From NCBI RefSeq assembly GCF_038593855.1, contig NZ_CP151996.1:1240001-1304000 (forward strand): a stretch of 64,000 bases of DNA, read 5' to 3'. The DNA comes from Lysinibacillus sp. FSL M8-0337. GTDB lineage: Bacteria; Bacillota; Bacilli; Bacillales_A; Planococcaceae. Both the position numbers and the translations under genes were made by a program. Below the pieces are notes generated by a model, which worked only from the letters and a program-made list of their open reading frames with translations, was not told where the DNA came from and did no database searches. Shown in pieces: positions 18,513 through 28,102 of this stretch (the stretch's first letter is position 1; each line of letters begins with the position of its first letter).

Positions 18513-19203
18513 TGTGGTAGGCTTACGTGTGCCGATGAAGGAGTCGCTAATCCAACCACCATCACACTGTACGACCTGTCAGAGGCAATTGACGCCTAAA
18601 GATTTAATACCGGTATTGTCCTATATAGTTTTAAGAGGCAAATGTCGTAGCTGCGGGCAAAAAATTTCATGGATTTATCCGCTAATGGAGCTGTTAACAG
18701 GGATATTATTTACCTTTTCGTATTGGCAATTTGGATTTAGTGAAGAATTTATCGTAGCTTTATTATTAATTTCATTATTGGTGATTGTTGTTGTATCGGA
18801 TATTGCCTATATGCTTATGCCGGATAAAGTGCTCTTGTGCTTTTTGCCATTATTAGTGATTGGGCGTATGCTAGCACCTTTAACGCCGTGGTGGGATAGT
18901 ATTGTAGGTGCTGTCTTTGGCTTTGGCATATTATATAGTATCGCAGTTGTGTCGCGTGGCGGGATAGGTGGCGGCGACATAAAATTATTCTTTTTACTTG
19001 GCCTTGTATTAGGGACAATCAACACACTATTGACATTATTTATAGCAGCCTTCATTGGAATGGTTGTCGGTATAATTGTGCTTCAAGTGCGGCAGCAAGG
19101 TAGAAAAACGCCGATTCCATTTGGCCCTTCCATCGCACTAGCGGCGGTTATAGTTTATTTCTATGGAAATGTCATAGTACAGTGGTATGTAGGATTATGG
19201 TAA
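18451..19203 (+). CDS. comC: Type IV prepilin peptidase / N-methyltransferase
   Basis: The 250-residue A24 peptidase cleaves and N-methylates prepilin-like proteins such as the competence pseudopilins. The N-terminal TM (LVFGSFFNVVGLRVP) is followed by the zinc-binding Cys pairs CTTC and CRSC. The two catalytic Asp residues lie in SDIAYMLMPD and GGGDIKLF. A good SD (TTAGGAGG) precedes the ATG by 8 nt. It is not beside folC as in B. subtilis. Confidence 0.9.
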   Translation: MEMAYTILVFVFGLVFGSFFNVVGLRVPMKESLIQPPSHCTTCQRQLTPKDLIPVLSYIVLRGKCRSCGQKISWIYPLMELLTGILFTFSYWQFGFSEEFIVALLLISLLVIVVVSDIAYMLMPDKVLLCFLPLLVIGRMLAPLTPWWDSIVGAVFGFGILYSIAVVSRGGIGGGDIKLFFLLGLVLGTINTLLTLFIAAFIGMVVGIIVLQVRQQGRKTPIPFGPSIALAAVIVYFYGNVIVQWYVGLW

Positions 19204-19219
19204 GGAAGGAGATAGATAG

Positions 19220-19942
19220 ATGAAACCAATTATAGGTATAACGGCGTTTGCGGAAGACGATTTATCATCGAGATTAAATGTAGCCTATAGCAATAGCATT
19301 ATTGAAGCTGGTGGCATCCCACTTATTATTCCGCTGGGGGTAGAGGAAGATGCGGCACAAATTCTATCGTTAACGGATGGTTTACTTTTATCGGGTGGGC
19401 ACGATGTTCATCCATTTGAATTTGGTGCTGAACCTTTGCCAAAGCTAGGACAGATACACCCAGAAAGAGATAAGGTGGAGCTGGCTTTACTTAACGCAGC
19501 CTTTACAAGGAAAATGCCGATATTCGGAATTTGTCGTGGTATTCAAATGCTCAATGTTGCATTGGGTGGAACGTTATACCAAGATGTTGATAGTGAATAT
19601 CATAGTAGTAAGCTGCTAAAACATGCACAACAAGCGGCTCGTGGTGTTGCCACACATTATGTTCACATAACACCCCATACATTGTTAAAAACAATTATTG
19701 AAGAAGAAAAAATTGCTGTTAATTCCTTTCATCATCAAGCAGTAAATGTCTTAGCGGAGAAGCTAGTCGTTGCAGCAAAATCGAGTGACGGTCTAGTCGA
19801 AGCAGTGGTCCATGAAGAATTTCCGTTTTGTCTGGCAGTTCAGTGGCACCCAGAAGAACAGGCAATTGTAGGAGATATTGCTGCGCAAAAACTTTTTTCA
19901 GCTTTCGTTAAAGCGAGCATGTTATATAAAAGAGAAGCATAG
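19220..19942 (+). CDS. Class I glutamine amidotransferase-like hydrolase (C26 family)
   Basis: The 240-residue protein has the nucleophile elbow GICRGIQMLN and the His-Glu pair in VQWHPEE. This is the signature of the C26 family containing gamma-glutamyl-GABA hydrolase (PuuD). It probably hydrolyses gamma-glutamyl amides; the exact substrate is not visible. It lies 16 nt behind comC with an AAGGAAGGAG SD, so the two may be co-transcribed. Confidence 0.85.
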   Translation: MKPIIGITAFAEDDLSSRLNVAYSNSIIEAGGIPLIIPLGVEEDAAQILSLTDGLLLSGGHDVHPFEFGAEPLPKLGQIHPERDKVELALLNAAFTRKMPIFGICRGIQMLNVALGGTLYQDVDSEYHSSKLLKHAQQAARGVATHYVHITPHTLLKTIIEEEKIAVNSFHHQAVNVLAEKLVVAAKSSDGLVEAVVHEEFPFCLAVQWHPEEQAIVGDIAAQKLFSAFVKASMLYKREA

Positions 19943-19957
19943 TGAATGCTTCTCTTT
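19931..19957 (+). terminator. Hairpin overlapping the end of the C26 hydrolase gene
   Basis: A perfect 10-bp stem (AGAGAAGCAT / ATGCTTCTCT) contains the end of the stop codon in its loop region and is followed by TTTTG. It lies between converging genes. Confidence 0.7.
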
Positions 19958-19983
19958 TGTCGTGGAATTAGTATAAGAATGCA

Positions 19984-20601
19984 TTAATGTACACGGCGAT
20001 ATAAGCCGACAACTTGTCCTAAAATCGAAACTTGGTCTACAATAATCGGTTCCATTGTAGCGTTTTCTGGTTGTAAGCGGAAATGATTTTTTTCTTTAAA
20101 GAAGCGTTTGACAGTTGCTTCATCTTCTTCGGTCATGGCTACGACGATATCACCGTTATCGGCTGTAGCTTTTTGCTTGACGATGACTAAGTCCCCGTCA
20201 AAAATTCCTGCCTCAATCATCGATTCACCCATGATTTCTAACATAAATAACTGATCTTCGCTTGTCCCGTAAATATCCGGTAAAGGGAAATATTCGTCGA
20301 TATTTTCAATCGCTGTAATTGGTGATCCAGCAGTAACCTTCCCTACAAGTGGTACATGGATAACACTTTGCTTTTGAATTGAATCCTCAGGCTCTAAAAT
20401 TTCAATTGCACGCGGTTTAGTAGGATCTCGTCGAATAAAGCCTTTTTGCTCTAAACGAGCTAAATGTCCATGAACTGTTGAGCTTGATGCAAGTCCAACT
20501 GCTTCACCAATCTCACGTACAGATGGTGGATAGCCCTTTGCGCGTACTTCTTCTTTGATAAACGCCAGTATGTCTTCTTGTCTTTTCGAAACTTTTTTCA
20601 T
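19984..20601 (-). CDS. lexA: SOS repressor LexA
   Basis: The 205-residue protein is co-linear with B. subtilis LexA. It has an N-terminal winged helix ([22 protein letters not shown]), the self-cleavage site Ala91-Gly92 (KVTAGSPI), nucleophile Ser127 (MGESM) and Lys165 (EATVKRF). It represses SOS genes until activated RecA promotes its autocleavage. It is divergent from yneA across a 166-bp region with several LexA-box-like sites, so it should repress both itself and yneA. Confidence 0.97.
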   Translation of the reverse strand: MKKVSKRQEDILAFIKEEVRAKGYPPSVREIGEAVGLASSSTVHGHLARLEQKGFIRRDPTKPRAIEILEPEDSIQKQSVIHVPLVGKVTAGSPITAIENIDEYFPLPDIYGTSEDQLFMLEIMGESMIEAGIFDGDLVIVKQKATADNGDIVVAMTEEDEATVKRFFKEKNHFRLQPENATMEPIIVDQVSILGQVVGLYRRVH

Positions 20602-20643
20602 GATTGCTCACCTCTTTTTTTCATATCATTCTTCTTACTAGAT

Positions 20644-20672
20644 AGTATAGCAGAATGCGAACACTTATGCAA
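20644..20672 (-). promoter_or_regulatory. lexA promoter (sigma-A type)
   Basis: On the minus strand, TTGCAT (20672-20667) and TATACT (20649-20644) are separated by 17 nt. A LexA half site (CGAAC, 20658-20662) lies in the spacer, and a fuller box (20670-20683) overlaps the -35. Confidence 0.65.
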
Positions 20673-20748
20673 ACATAGGTTCGAAAAGTGTTTGACAAAA
20701 ACGTTTGTTCGCTTTATTATAAGAACATACATTCCGAACAAACATTCT
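20670..20748. promoter_or_regulatory. Cluster of LexA (SOS) boxes
   Basis: Sites resembling CGAAC-N4-GTTCG: CAAACATAGGTTCG (20670-20683, one mismatch), AAAACGTTTGTTCG (20698-20711, two mismatches), and two overlapping weaker sites at 20722-20735 and 20735-20748. They cover both divergent promoters. Confidence 0.75.
20692..20720 (+). promoter_or_regulatory. yneA promoter with LexA box in the spacer
   Basis: TTGACA (20692-20697), a 17-nt spacer and TATTAT (20715-20720) form a near-consensus promoter. The LexA box at 20698-20711 fills most of the spacer, which should block RNA polymerase tightly. Confidence 0.78.
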
Positions 20749-20767
20749 AAAAAAGGGGATATGATGC

Positions 20768-21765
<998 letters not shown>

Positions 21766-21793
21766 ATTCTAGTCTTGAAGGGTAGTAGAGAGC

Positions 21794-22306
21794 TCAACTT
21801 TGCCATTCTTCCTGCAAAATAGCGTAATAGTACTCATCCCACCAATCGTCACCATAAGGTATACATTTTTTGAAAAATCCTTCACGACGCATACCGATTT
21901 TTTCCATAACACGATAGGATGCAATATTTTCGGGCTGACATGTGGCGATGATGCGATGAAGCTTCATTTTCGTGAAGCCATAATTTAATAGGGCTTGTGC
22001 TGCCTCTGACGCATAGCCTTTACGATAATATGCAGGATTTAACACCCAGCCAATTTCATATGTATGCTCGCCAAAGTAAGGATGGAATACGAGATGACCG
22101 ATAACTTGTGACTGCTCACGTAAAACAATGGCAAAATGCTTTGCTTCGTCACGATTATCGGAAATAAATTTTTGCACTTGTTCTGCAGTTAAAACGCCTT
22201 CTGGCATATAGTGCATCACTGTTTGATCGGACATATAGTTAACAACAGCCCGCCAATCTTGTATTTCAAATTTTCGGATATGTAATCGCTGTGTTGTAAT
22301 GTTCAC
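21794..22306 (-). CDS. GNAT acetyltransferase, RimJ/RimL type
   Basis: The 170-residue protein starts TTQRLHIRKF, typical of the RimJ/RimL branch of GNATs. It contains the acetyl-CoA loop YRKGYASEAAQALLNYGF and ENIASYRVMEKIGM. It acetylates an unknown amine, possibly a protein N-terminus or a toxic small molecule. GTG 22306 was chosen because GGGGGGA lies 6 nt upstream on the minus strand; a frame starting 15 nt earlier would begin inside that SD. It separates yneB from ynzC, which are adjacent in B. subtilis. Confidence 0.82.
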   Translation of the reverse strand: MNITTQRLHIRKFEIQDWRAVVNYMSDQTVMHYMPEGVLTAEQVQKFISDNRDEAKHFAIVLREQSQVIGHLVFHPYFGEHTYEIGWVLNPAYYRKGYASEAAQALLNYGFTKMKLHRIIATCQPENIASYRVMEKIGMRREGFFKKCIPYGDDWWDEYYYAILQEEWQS

Positions 22307-22479
22307 ATTATTTCCCCCCAATAAGTATTCATTATTAATAGTTATACACGACTAACATTTGGAAGTCATGTAAATTATGGCTAAGGTGTGTGATTAAGGG
22401 TTGGTATAACTGCATTTTAAGGGAAAGCATGCTATACTTTGCATACTGAAGTCATCAAGGTATTGAAAGGTGTGTAACG

Positions 22480-22713
22480 ATGTTATCCAAAGAAAAAATT
22501 AATCGCATTAATGAACTAGCAGCAAAAGCCAAAGCGGGCAGTTTAACAGAGGAGGAAGCGAAAGAGCGTACGTCCCTTCGCAAAGAATATTTAGATACAT
22601 TTAGAGCAACAATGCGCAATACAATTGAAAATGTTAAAGTTGTCGATCAAGAAGGTAATGACGTAACGCCTGAGAAGGTAAAACAAGCGAAAAAAAATAA
22701 ATTTCTAAATTAA
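22480..22713 (+). CDS. ynzC: YnzC, UPF0291/DUF896 small protein
   Basis: The 77-residue helical protein reads [17 protein letters not shown], then [17 protein letters not shown] and [16 protein letters not shown]. This is the characteristic UPF0291 sequence. In B. subtilis it lies in the LexA-controlled yneA-yneB-ynzC operon. Here it has its own AAAGGTGTG SD and is cut off from yneB by the GNAT gene. Its biochemical role is unknown. Confidence 0.92.
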   Translation: MLSKEKINRINELAAKAKAGSLTEEEAKERTSLRKEYLDTFRATMRNTIENVKVVDQEGNDVTPEKVKQAKKNKFLN

Positions 22714-23010
22714 TATGACACATTTCATACAGGATGTAAGCAAATGCATTTCGCGTGGACATTTCACTATGGATTTCTAGCAAAATCCTTGCCATCATTG
22801 AAGAAGGTTTCTTTTTTTATTTGTTAAACCTTCCTCCAAAATAAGCAGTAATTTTGTTATTATTTCTATCATTGCTATGTCTAAGTTACAGAATGATGAT
22901 AAAGTATGTCATAAATCTCAAATAGTATAACAAAAGCATTGTTTTCTAGGACAATGTTGACTAAACTGTAGTAGAACAATATATAGGACGAGAAAGGATG
23001 TCACAACATA
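22714..23010 (+). other. Intergenic stretch before tkt
   Basis: A weak inverted repeat (GAAGGTTT near 22804 and AAACCTTC near 22826) surrounds a T-rich loop, which may end ynzC transcription. The remaining AT-rich DNA probably carries the tkt promoter, but I cannot place it with confidence. Confidence 0.4.
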
Positions 23011-25005
23011 ATGACTCAACATGCGGACCAACTAGCGATTAATGCTATCCGAACATTGTCAATTGATGCAATTGAAAAAGCAAATTCAGGTCACCCAGGC
23101 TTACCAATGGGGGCAGCGCCAATGGCTTACACGCTTTGGACTAAACAACTTCGCCATAATCCGGCAAATCCAAAATGGTATAACCGCGATCGTTTCGTAC
23201 TTTCAGCAGGTCATGGCTCTATGCTTTTATATAGCCTACTTCACCTTGGCGGTTACGGCCTACCAATGGAAGAGATTCAAAACTTCCGTCAATGGGATTC
23301 ATTAACTCCAGGACATCCAGAATACGGTCATACGGTTGGGGTAGAGGCAACAACAGGTCCTCTTGGACAAGGGATTGCGATGACAGTTGGTATGGCAATG
23401 GCAGAGCGTCATTTAGCAGCGACTTATAATAAACCAGGACATGAAATTGTCGATCACTATACTTTTGCGCTTTGTGGTGATGGCGACTTAATGGAAGGTG
23501 TTGCAGCTGAAGCGATTTCATTAGCTGGACATTTAAAACTTGAAAAATTAATCGTGTTATACGATTCAAATGATATTTCATTAGATGGTGATTTAGAAAA
23601 ATCATTCTCTGAAAACGTACAAAAACGTTTTGAGTCATATGGCTGGAACTATTTAAAAGTGGCTGACGGTACAGATGTAGAAGCTGTTAACCAAGCTATT
23701 GAAGAAGCAAAAAAATCTTCTGGCAAGCCAACACTGATTGAAGTGAAAACAGTCATCGGTTTCGGTTCACCAAACAAATCAGGAAAATCAGATTCTCACG
23801 GTGCGCCACTAGGTACGGATGAAGTTGTCTTAACAAAAGCGGCTTACGAATGGACACATGAGCCATTCCAAATCCCATCTGAAGTATATGATACGTTCAA
23901 TGCAGCAGCTGAAGTGCAAGGTGCACAGCCAGAAGCAGCTTGGAATGAGCAGTTCGCAGCTTACAAAGCTGAGTTCCCTGAATTAGCAGCGCAATTTGAA
24001 AATGCAATGAATGGGAAACTACCTGAAGATTTCGCTTCAGAATTACCAGTATATGAAGCGGGTAAATCTGTGGCAACACGTTCTTCATCAGGCGATGCAA
24101 TCAATGCAATTGCCAAGAAAACACCATCATTCTTTGGTGGTTCAGCCGACCTTGCTGGCTCTAACAAAACGACGATGAAGGGCGCAGGCGACTTTTCTGC
24201 AGATGACTATGCAGGTCGCAATATTTGGTTTGGTGTCCGTGAATTCGCTATGGGCGCGGCAATGAACGGTATGGCGCTTCACGGCGGTCTAAACGTCTTT
24301 GGTGGTACATTCTTCGTATTTTCTGATTATGTACGTCCAGCTGTACGTCTTTCTGCATTAATGGGTCTTCCTGTGACATATGTATTCACGCATGACTCAA
24401 TCGCAGTAGGGGAAGATGGTCCAACACATGAACCAATCGAGCATTTAGCTTCATTACGTGCAATGCCAAACCTTTCTGTTGTTCGTCCAGCAGATGCAAA
24501 TGAATCAGCAGTTGCATGGGAGCTTGCAGTATCATCAGAAAAAACACCAACTGTATTAGTATTATCTCGTCAAAACTTACCAGTGCTTGACGCGTCAATC
24601 GAAACAGTTCGTGAAGGTGTAGCAAAAGGTGCTTACACTGTATCACCTGCATCGAAAGAAGTAGCAGATGCTATTTTAATTGCAACAGGTTCTGAAGTTT
24701 CACTTGCAATTGAAGCGCAAAAAGCATTAAAAGCTGAAGGTATGGACGTTGCAGTCGTATCAATGCCTTCAATGGATCGCTTTGAAAAACAAGATGCAGC
24801 ATATAAAGAATCAGTTCTTCCAAAAGCTGTTACAAAACGTTTAGCAATCGAAATGGGTGCATCATTCGGTTGGCACAAATATACTGGCTTTGAAGGTGAC
24901 GTTCTTGCAATCGACAAGTTCGGCGCTTCTGCTCCAGGTGAGTTAGTTATGGAAAAATACGGTTTCACTGTAGAAAACGTTGTAGCAAAAGTTAAAGCAC
25001 TATAA
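23011..25005 (+). CDS. tkt: Transketolase
   Basis: The 664-residue protein is of full family length. It transfers two-carbon units between ketose and aldose phosphates in the pentose-phosphate pathway using thiamine diphosphate. The TPP motif starts at GDGDLMEG, the N-terminal active-site region has [18 protein letters not shown], and [10 protein letters not shown] and [14 protein letters not shown] are present. The C-terminal domain ([10 protein letters not shown]) is complete. Codon use is strong, as expected for a highly expressed gene. Confidence 0.97.
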   Translation: MTQHADQLAINAIRTLSIDAIEKANSGHPGLPMGAAPMAYTLWTKQLRHNPANPKWYNRDRFVLSAGHGSMLLYSLLHLGGYGLPMEEIQNFRQWDSLTPGHPEYGHTVGVEATTGPLGQGIAMTVGMAMAERHLAATYNKPGHEIVDHYTFALCGDGDLMEGVAAEAISLAGHLKLEKLIVLYDSNDISLDGDLEKSFSENVQKRFESYGWNYLKVADGTDVEAVNQAIEEAKKSSGKPTLIEVKTVIGFGSPNKSGKSDSHGAPLGTDEVVLTKAAYEWTHEPFQIPSEVYDTFNAAAEVQGAQPEAAWNEQFAAYKAEFPELAAQFENAMNGKLPEDFASELPVYEAGKSVATRSSSGDAINAIAKKTPSFFGGSADLAGSNKTTMKGAGDFSADDYAGRNIWFGVREFAMGAAMNGMALHGGLNVFGGTFFVFSDYVRPAVRLSALMGLPVTYVFTHDSIAVGEDGPTHEPIEHLASLRAMPNLSVVRPADANESAVAWELAVSSEKTPTVLVLSRQNLPVLDASIETVREGVAKGAYTVSPASKEVADAILIATGSEVSLAIEAQKALKAEGMDVAVVSMPSMDRFEKQDAAYKESVLPKAVTKRLAIEMGASFGWHKYTGFEGDVLAIDKFGASAPGELVMEKYGFTVENVVAKVKAL

Positions 25006-25026
25006 GAATTGGCTTCCATAAAAAAT

Positions 25027-25106
25027 ACCGCAAGCTCTTATTAAGCGTTGCGGTCAGACTGTAGACAAACTCGGAAATTTTCGAGATTGTCTACAGTCCT
25101 TTTTTT
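25027..25106 (+). terminator. Two consecutive hairpins after tkt
   Basis: The first hairpin (25027-25054) pairs ACCGCAAGCT with AGCGTTGCGGT. The second (25056-25097) pairs GACTGTAGACAA with TTGTCTACAGTC, with an inner CTCG/CGAG stem, and is followed by a T run. The second is the obvious terminator. The first recurs near 25852 and 27312 (see findings). Confidence 0.82.
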
Positions 25107-25138
25107 ATTTTAAAAATATATGTAGATGACAACTACCG

Positions 25139-25339
25139 TTGATTTCCGTTACGGGCGATGTTTACTTTTACAACAATGAAAAAAGCTGGCTACTTGTACA
25201 TGGTAAGCCATATCCTTCTGTGTTACCCAAATCTACTTTGATTGTTCCGTCAAAATTTTTACTATCCGCTTATCCTCAATCCTTTCAATATGATAATATT
25301 ATTAAAAGAAATTTTATCATAAAGCATAAAAAAATGTAA
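25139..25339 (+). pseudogene. Fragment of an unknown gene (C-terminal part)
   Basis: This is an open stretch of about 66 codons that runs into the disrupted lipoprotein gene with only 13 nt between. It has only a TTG at the left end, no clear SD, and a stop just upstream in frame. The translation (GDVYFYNNEKSWLLVHGKP) looks protein-like. It may be the tail of a gene cut off by the event that placed this cassette behind tkt. Confidence 0.35.
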
Positions 25340-25352
25340 AAGGTGAGCTTAA

Positions 25353-25845
25353 ATGATTAAAAAATACTTTTTAGCTTTTTTATTTAGTGGGATGTTCAAA
25401 TGAAGAAGTAAATATCGTCAAAAAACATGAAATTATAGAAATTGGGATTGTAGGGGAAATACCTTCGTTAATTAAAGAAAACAATATAAAATTTAAAAAA
25501 ATAATATTACAAGATTTACATAAACAAAATGAAGATTCTTTTGATGCTATTATGATTACGAAAGATTATTTACAAGAAGCTTCCGACGAACAGTATACTC
25601 AATTTTATTTAGATGCCTCTATACCGATTGTATTTGTTCAGTCAGACAAAGCTATTTCAGCTTTTATTATTCCTAACCACACGTACGAAAATACGTTTAA
25701 AAATCACGCTCAAGATTATTTTATCGGTTATTATAAAGGTACTACTTTTGGCGTTGCTTTGAATGGAAATACAAATGAGGATTTAATAAAAGGTTATTGG
25801 AGTTTATTTGATTTATTAGCTAGATTAAAACAAACAAATAATTAA
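25353..25845 (+). pseudogene. Lipoprotein gene with a 1-nt frameshift at the lipobox
   Basis: ATG 25353 (SD AAGGTGAGC) begins a signal peptide, MIKKYFLAFLFS, then stops after GGGATGTTCAAATGA. Removing one G from GGG at 25389-25391 gives LFSGCSNEE, a proper lipobox, and joins the long frame that runs to 25845. The body (~150 aa, EIGIVGEIPSLIKENNIKF) is otherwise open and protein-like. This is a recent frameshift, a slippage switch or a sequence error. The function of the mature protein is unknown. Confidence 0.65.
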
Positions 25846-25916
25846 AAAGAAACCGCAAGCTCTGAACTGCACCCCAATTGTTAGACACATCTAACAATTG
25901 GAGGTGCAGTTTTTAT

Positions 25917-26429
25917 ATGGCTAAATTTAGTGGAGAAGAAAAGTTAAATGCTGTTTTAAGATATTTAAATGGAAATGAAAGTGCGAGATCAATTGCCAAA
26001 GAAATAGGCGTTTTACACCCTAATCTTTTAACTTGGGTGAAACATTATAAACAACGTGGTGTTGATGCTTTTGTAAAACAATATACAAATTACTCTGCAC
26101 AGTTTAAACTAGACGTACTAAATTTTATGATTGAACACGGTACATCCTTAACTGAAACAGCTGCTATTTTTCATATAGTGGCTCCTTCAACCCTATGTGT
26201 TTGGAGAAAACAATTTGAAACAAAAGGATTCGATGCCCTTCAGTCAAGGAAAAAGGGGCGTCCATCCATGAAAAAAGAAACGAACAAACAACCAAAACAA
26301 GTACTAGTAGAGGGCTCACCGGAAGCACTTCGAGCAGAAATCGACCGACTACGTATGGAAAACGATTATTTAAAAAAGTTGAATGCCTTAGTTCAAGCCA
26401 AGGAAAAATCACCAAAGAAGACAAAGTAA
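25917..26429 (+). CDS. IS3-family OrfA, HTH DNA-binding protein
   Basis: The 170-residue protein has two helix-turn-helix-like repeats (SARSIAKEIGVLHPNLLTWV and LTETAAIFHIVAPSTLCVW) followed by a C-terminal leucine-zipper-like helix (EALRAEIDRLRMENDYLKKL). ATG 25917 follows GGAGGTGCAG. It binds the IS ends, and a -1 frameshift near the A-rich end (around 26403-26410) should give the OrfAB transposase. Confidence 0.92.
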   Translation: MAKFSGEEKLNAVLRYLNGNESARSIAKEIGVLHPNLLTWVKHYKQRGVDAFVKQYTNYSAQFKLDVLNFMIEHGTSLTETAAIFHIVAPSTLCVWRKQFETKGFDALQSRKKGRPSMKKETNKQPKQVLVEGSPEALRAEIDRLRMENDYLKKLNALVQAKEKSPKKTK

Positions 26430-26461
26430 AGGTCATCTATGAACTAAGGTACAAATACCCG

Positions 26462-27271
26462 GTGAAGGCTCTCGTGGCATTCGCAAAGATTCCACGTAGC
26501 ACGTACTACGATTTAGTGAAGAAGATGAATCGACCAGATTCAGATGCCGAGTTAAAGGCCGAAATTCAAGCAATTTATAACGAACATGAGGGTCGTTACG
26601 GCTACCGTCGCATTCGTGATGAGCTCGCGAATCGTGGGCAAAAGGTGAATCATAAGAAAGTACAACGCATGATGAAAGAGCTTGGTTTAAAGTGCATAGT
26701 AAGAATGAAAAAGTATAAATCTTATAAAGGGACAGTTGGCAAAATTGCGGATAATATTTTAAATCGTAACTTTAAAGCCGATGCCCCAAACGAGAAATGG
26801 GTAACGGATATTACTGAGTTTAAATTATTTGGCGAAAAGCTTTATTTATCGCCTGTTTTAGACTTGTTTAACGGAGAAATTATCACCTATACAATTGGCT
26901 CTAGACCTACCTATTCATTGGTCTCAGAGATGTTGGAGAAGGCTTTAGCACGCTTGCCAGAAGAACATAAACTACTCATGCATTCCGATCAAGGCTGGCA
27001 TTATCAAATGAAGCAATATCGCCACGCTCTAAAAGCAAAAGGTGTTGTGCAAAGTATGTCACGTAAAGGGAATTGTCATGATAACTCCGTAATGGAGAAT
27101 TTCTTTGGCATAATGAAGTCCGAATTCCTTTATTTAAAGGAATTCGAAAGTGTGGAGCAGTTTAAAATAGAATTAGAACAATATATGAACTATTACAACA
27201 CAAAACGTATCAAGGCAAAATTAAAACTGAGTCCGGTGCAATACCGAACTCAGTTTATCCAAGCTGCCTAA
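26462..27271 (+). CDS. IS3-family OrfB, DDE transposase domain
   Basis: This is an rve-type integrase core. The DDE residues appear in VTDITEF, MHSDQGWHYQ and MENFFGIMKSE. The upstream frame is open back past orfA's end (KEDKVKVIYELRYKYPVKAL), so the active product is probably the OrfAB fusion made by a -1 frameshift; GTG 26462 is only the first possible internal start. The C-terminal YYNTKRIKAKLKLSPVQYR is typical of the family. No stop or gap interrupts it. Confidence 0.93.
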   Translation: MKALVAFAKIPRSTYYDLVKKMNRPDSDAELKAEIQAIYNEHEGRYGYRRIRDELANRGQKVNHKKVQRMMKELGLKCIVRMKKYKSYKGTVGKIADNILNRNFKADAPNEKWVTDITEFKLFGEKLYLSPVLDLFNGEIITYTIGSRPTYSLVSEMLEKALARLPEEHKLLMHSDQGWHYQMKQYRHALKAKGVVQSMSRKGNCHDNSVMENFFGIMKSEFLYLKEFESVEQFKIELEQYMNYYNTKRIKAKLKLSPVQYRTQFIQAA

Positions 27272-27311
27272 ATGAAATAACCGTGTCTAACTTTTAGGGG
27301 TCACTTCACTC

Positions 27312-27336
27312 TTATTGAGCGCTGCGGTATTTTTTG
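27312..27336 (+). terminator. Right half of a terminator split by the IS element
   Basis: TTATTGAGCGCTGCGGT followed by ATTTTTTG is the 3' arm and T tract of a hairpin whose 5' arm (ACCGCAAGCTC) lies at 25852-25862. Without the IS it would form a good terminator for the lipoprotein cassette. Confidence 0.7.
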
Positions 27337-27351
27337 ATCATTTCGATGTTA

Positions 27352-27455
27352 CGAATCGCCACTAAACCTCGGCGAACCGCCACAAAAGCAGAAGGAATCG
27401 CCACTAAAAACCAGCAAACCGCCATTAAAACAGTCTAAATCGCCACAAACCTGGC
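27352..27455. repeat. Array of a ~21-bp repeat (site 2)
   Basis: Five degenerate units, each starting with a form of GAATCGCCACTAAA: GAATCGCCACTAAA, GAACCGCCACAAAA, GAATCGCCACTAAA, AAACCGCCATTAAA and AAATCGCCACAAAC. The period is about 21-22 bp. The array lies between the IS/terminator and the 3' end of liaR. Confidence 0.72.
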
Positions 27456-27469
27456 GACTTTAATAAAAA

Positions 27470-28102
27470 TTACTTTGCTAAACCATTTTGGAATGCGTAG
27501 ACGACAGCTTGTGTTCGATCTTGAACGTCTAGTTTGGCTAAAATATTGCTGACGTGGGTTTTCACTGTTTTTAAGGCGATATATAAGTCATCCGCAATTT
27601 CTTGGTTTGCCTTGCCTTTTGCCATTAACAAAAGAACTTCCATTTCACGTTCAGTTAATTGCTCATAAAGAGGTGTATTTGTTCCATAGCGCATACGGTG
27701 CATCATTTTAGATGTGACTTCTGGCTCCAAAACGGTTTCTCCGCCCATTGTTTTACGAATGGCATCGGCAATTTGCTTGGCATTGGATGTTTTTAATATA
27801 TAGCTAATCGCACCAGCCTCTAAAGCGGGATACACTTTATCGTCATCTAAAAAGCTTGTGACCATCATAATTTTCGCCTCTGGCCAAGCTTCAAGTATTT
27901 TGACGGTTGCTTCAGCTCCAGTCATCACAGGCATGACATTGTCCATTAAAATAATATCAGGACGAAGGGCGAGCGCGCGTTCAACAGCTTCGACGCCATT
28001 TTCAGCTTCCCCCACAACGGTAATATCAGGCTGTGCTGACAAGTAGGCAGATACGCCAATTCGTACCATCTCGTGGTCATCCACTATTAATACTTGAATC
28101 AA
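27470..28102 (-). CDS. liaR: Response regulator LiaR (NarL/LuxR family)
   Basis: The protein has an N-terminal receiver domain ([14 protein letters not shown], phospho-acceptor in IILMDNVMP, Lys in YILKTS) and a C-terminal LuxR-type HTH ([40 protein letters not shown]). It is the output of the LiaFSR envelope-stress system. TTG 28102 was chosen because GGAGG lies 9 nt upstream; TTG codons further upstream are too close to the SD. It overlaps the end of liaS by about 26 nt. Confidence 0.93.
   Translation of the reverse strand: MIQVLIVDDHEMVRIGVSAYLSAQPDITVVGEAENGVEAVERALALRPDIILMDNVMPVMTGAEATVKILEAWPEAKIMMVTSFLDDDKVYPALEAGAISYILKTSNAKQIADAIRKTMGGETVLEPEVTSKMMHRMRYGTNTPLYEQLTEREMEVLLLMAKGKANQEIADDLYIALKTVKTHVSNILAKLDVQDRTQAVVYAFQNGLAK

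Larger units (their letters stand above)
25863..27308 (+). mobile_element. IS3-family (IS150-like) insertion sequence, 1446 bp, intact
   Basis: Left end TGAACTGCACCCCAATTGTT and right end (read inward) TGAAGTGACCCCTAAAAGTT form imperfect terminal inverted repeats with shared GTTAGACAC. A 3-bp direct repeat, CTC, flanks it (25860-25862 and 27309-27311). It carries orfA and orfB with a -1 frame relation and an intact DDE domain. The insertion splits the hairpin ACCGCAAGCTC|TTATTGAGCGCTGCGGT. Ends, duplication and genes are intact, so it may be active. Confidence 0.93.

Noticed and set aside
18807..19055. Antisense frames over comC
   Set aside because: The sense strand is a complete prepilin peptidase with all catalytic motifs; the antisense frames have no support.
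23219..23638. 139-codon open frame antisense to tkt
   Set aside because: It is a shadow of the highly biased tkt coding strand: no SD, low-complexity His/Leu/Gln-rich translation, and tkt is certain.
27352..27455. Repeat array considered as a CRISPR
   Set aside because: Units are about 13 bp with 8- to 9-bp variable parts, too short and degenerate for CRISPR repeats and spacers, and no cas genes are near.
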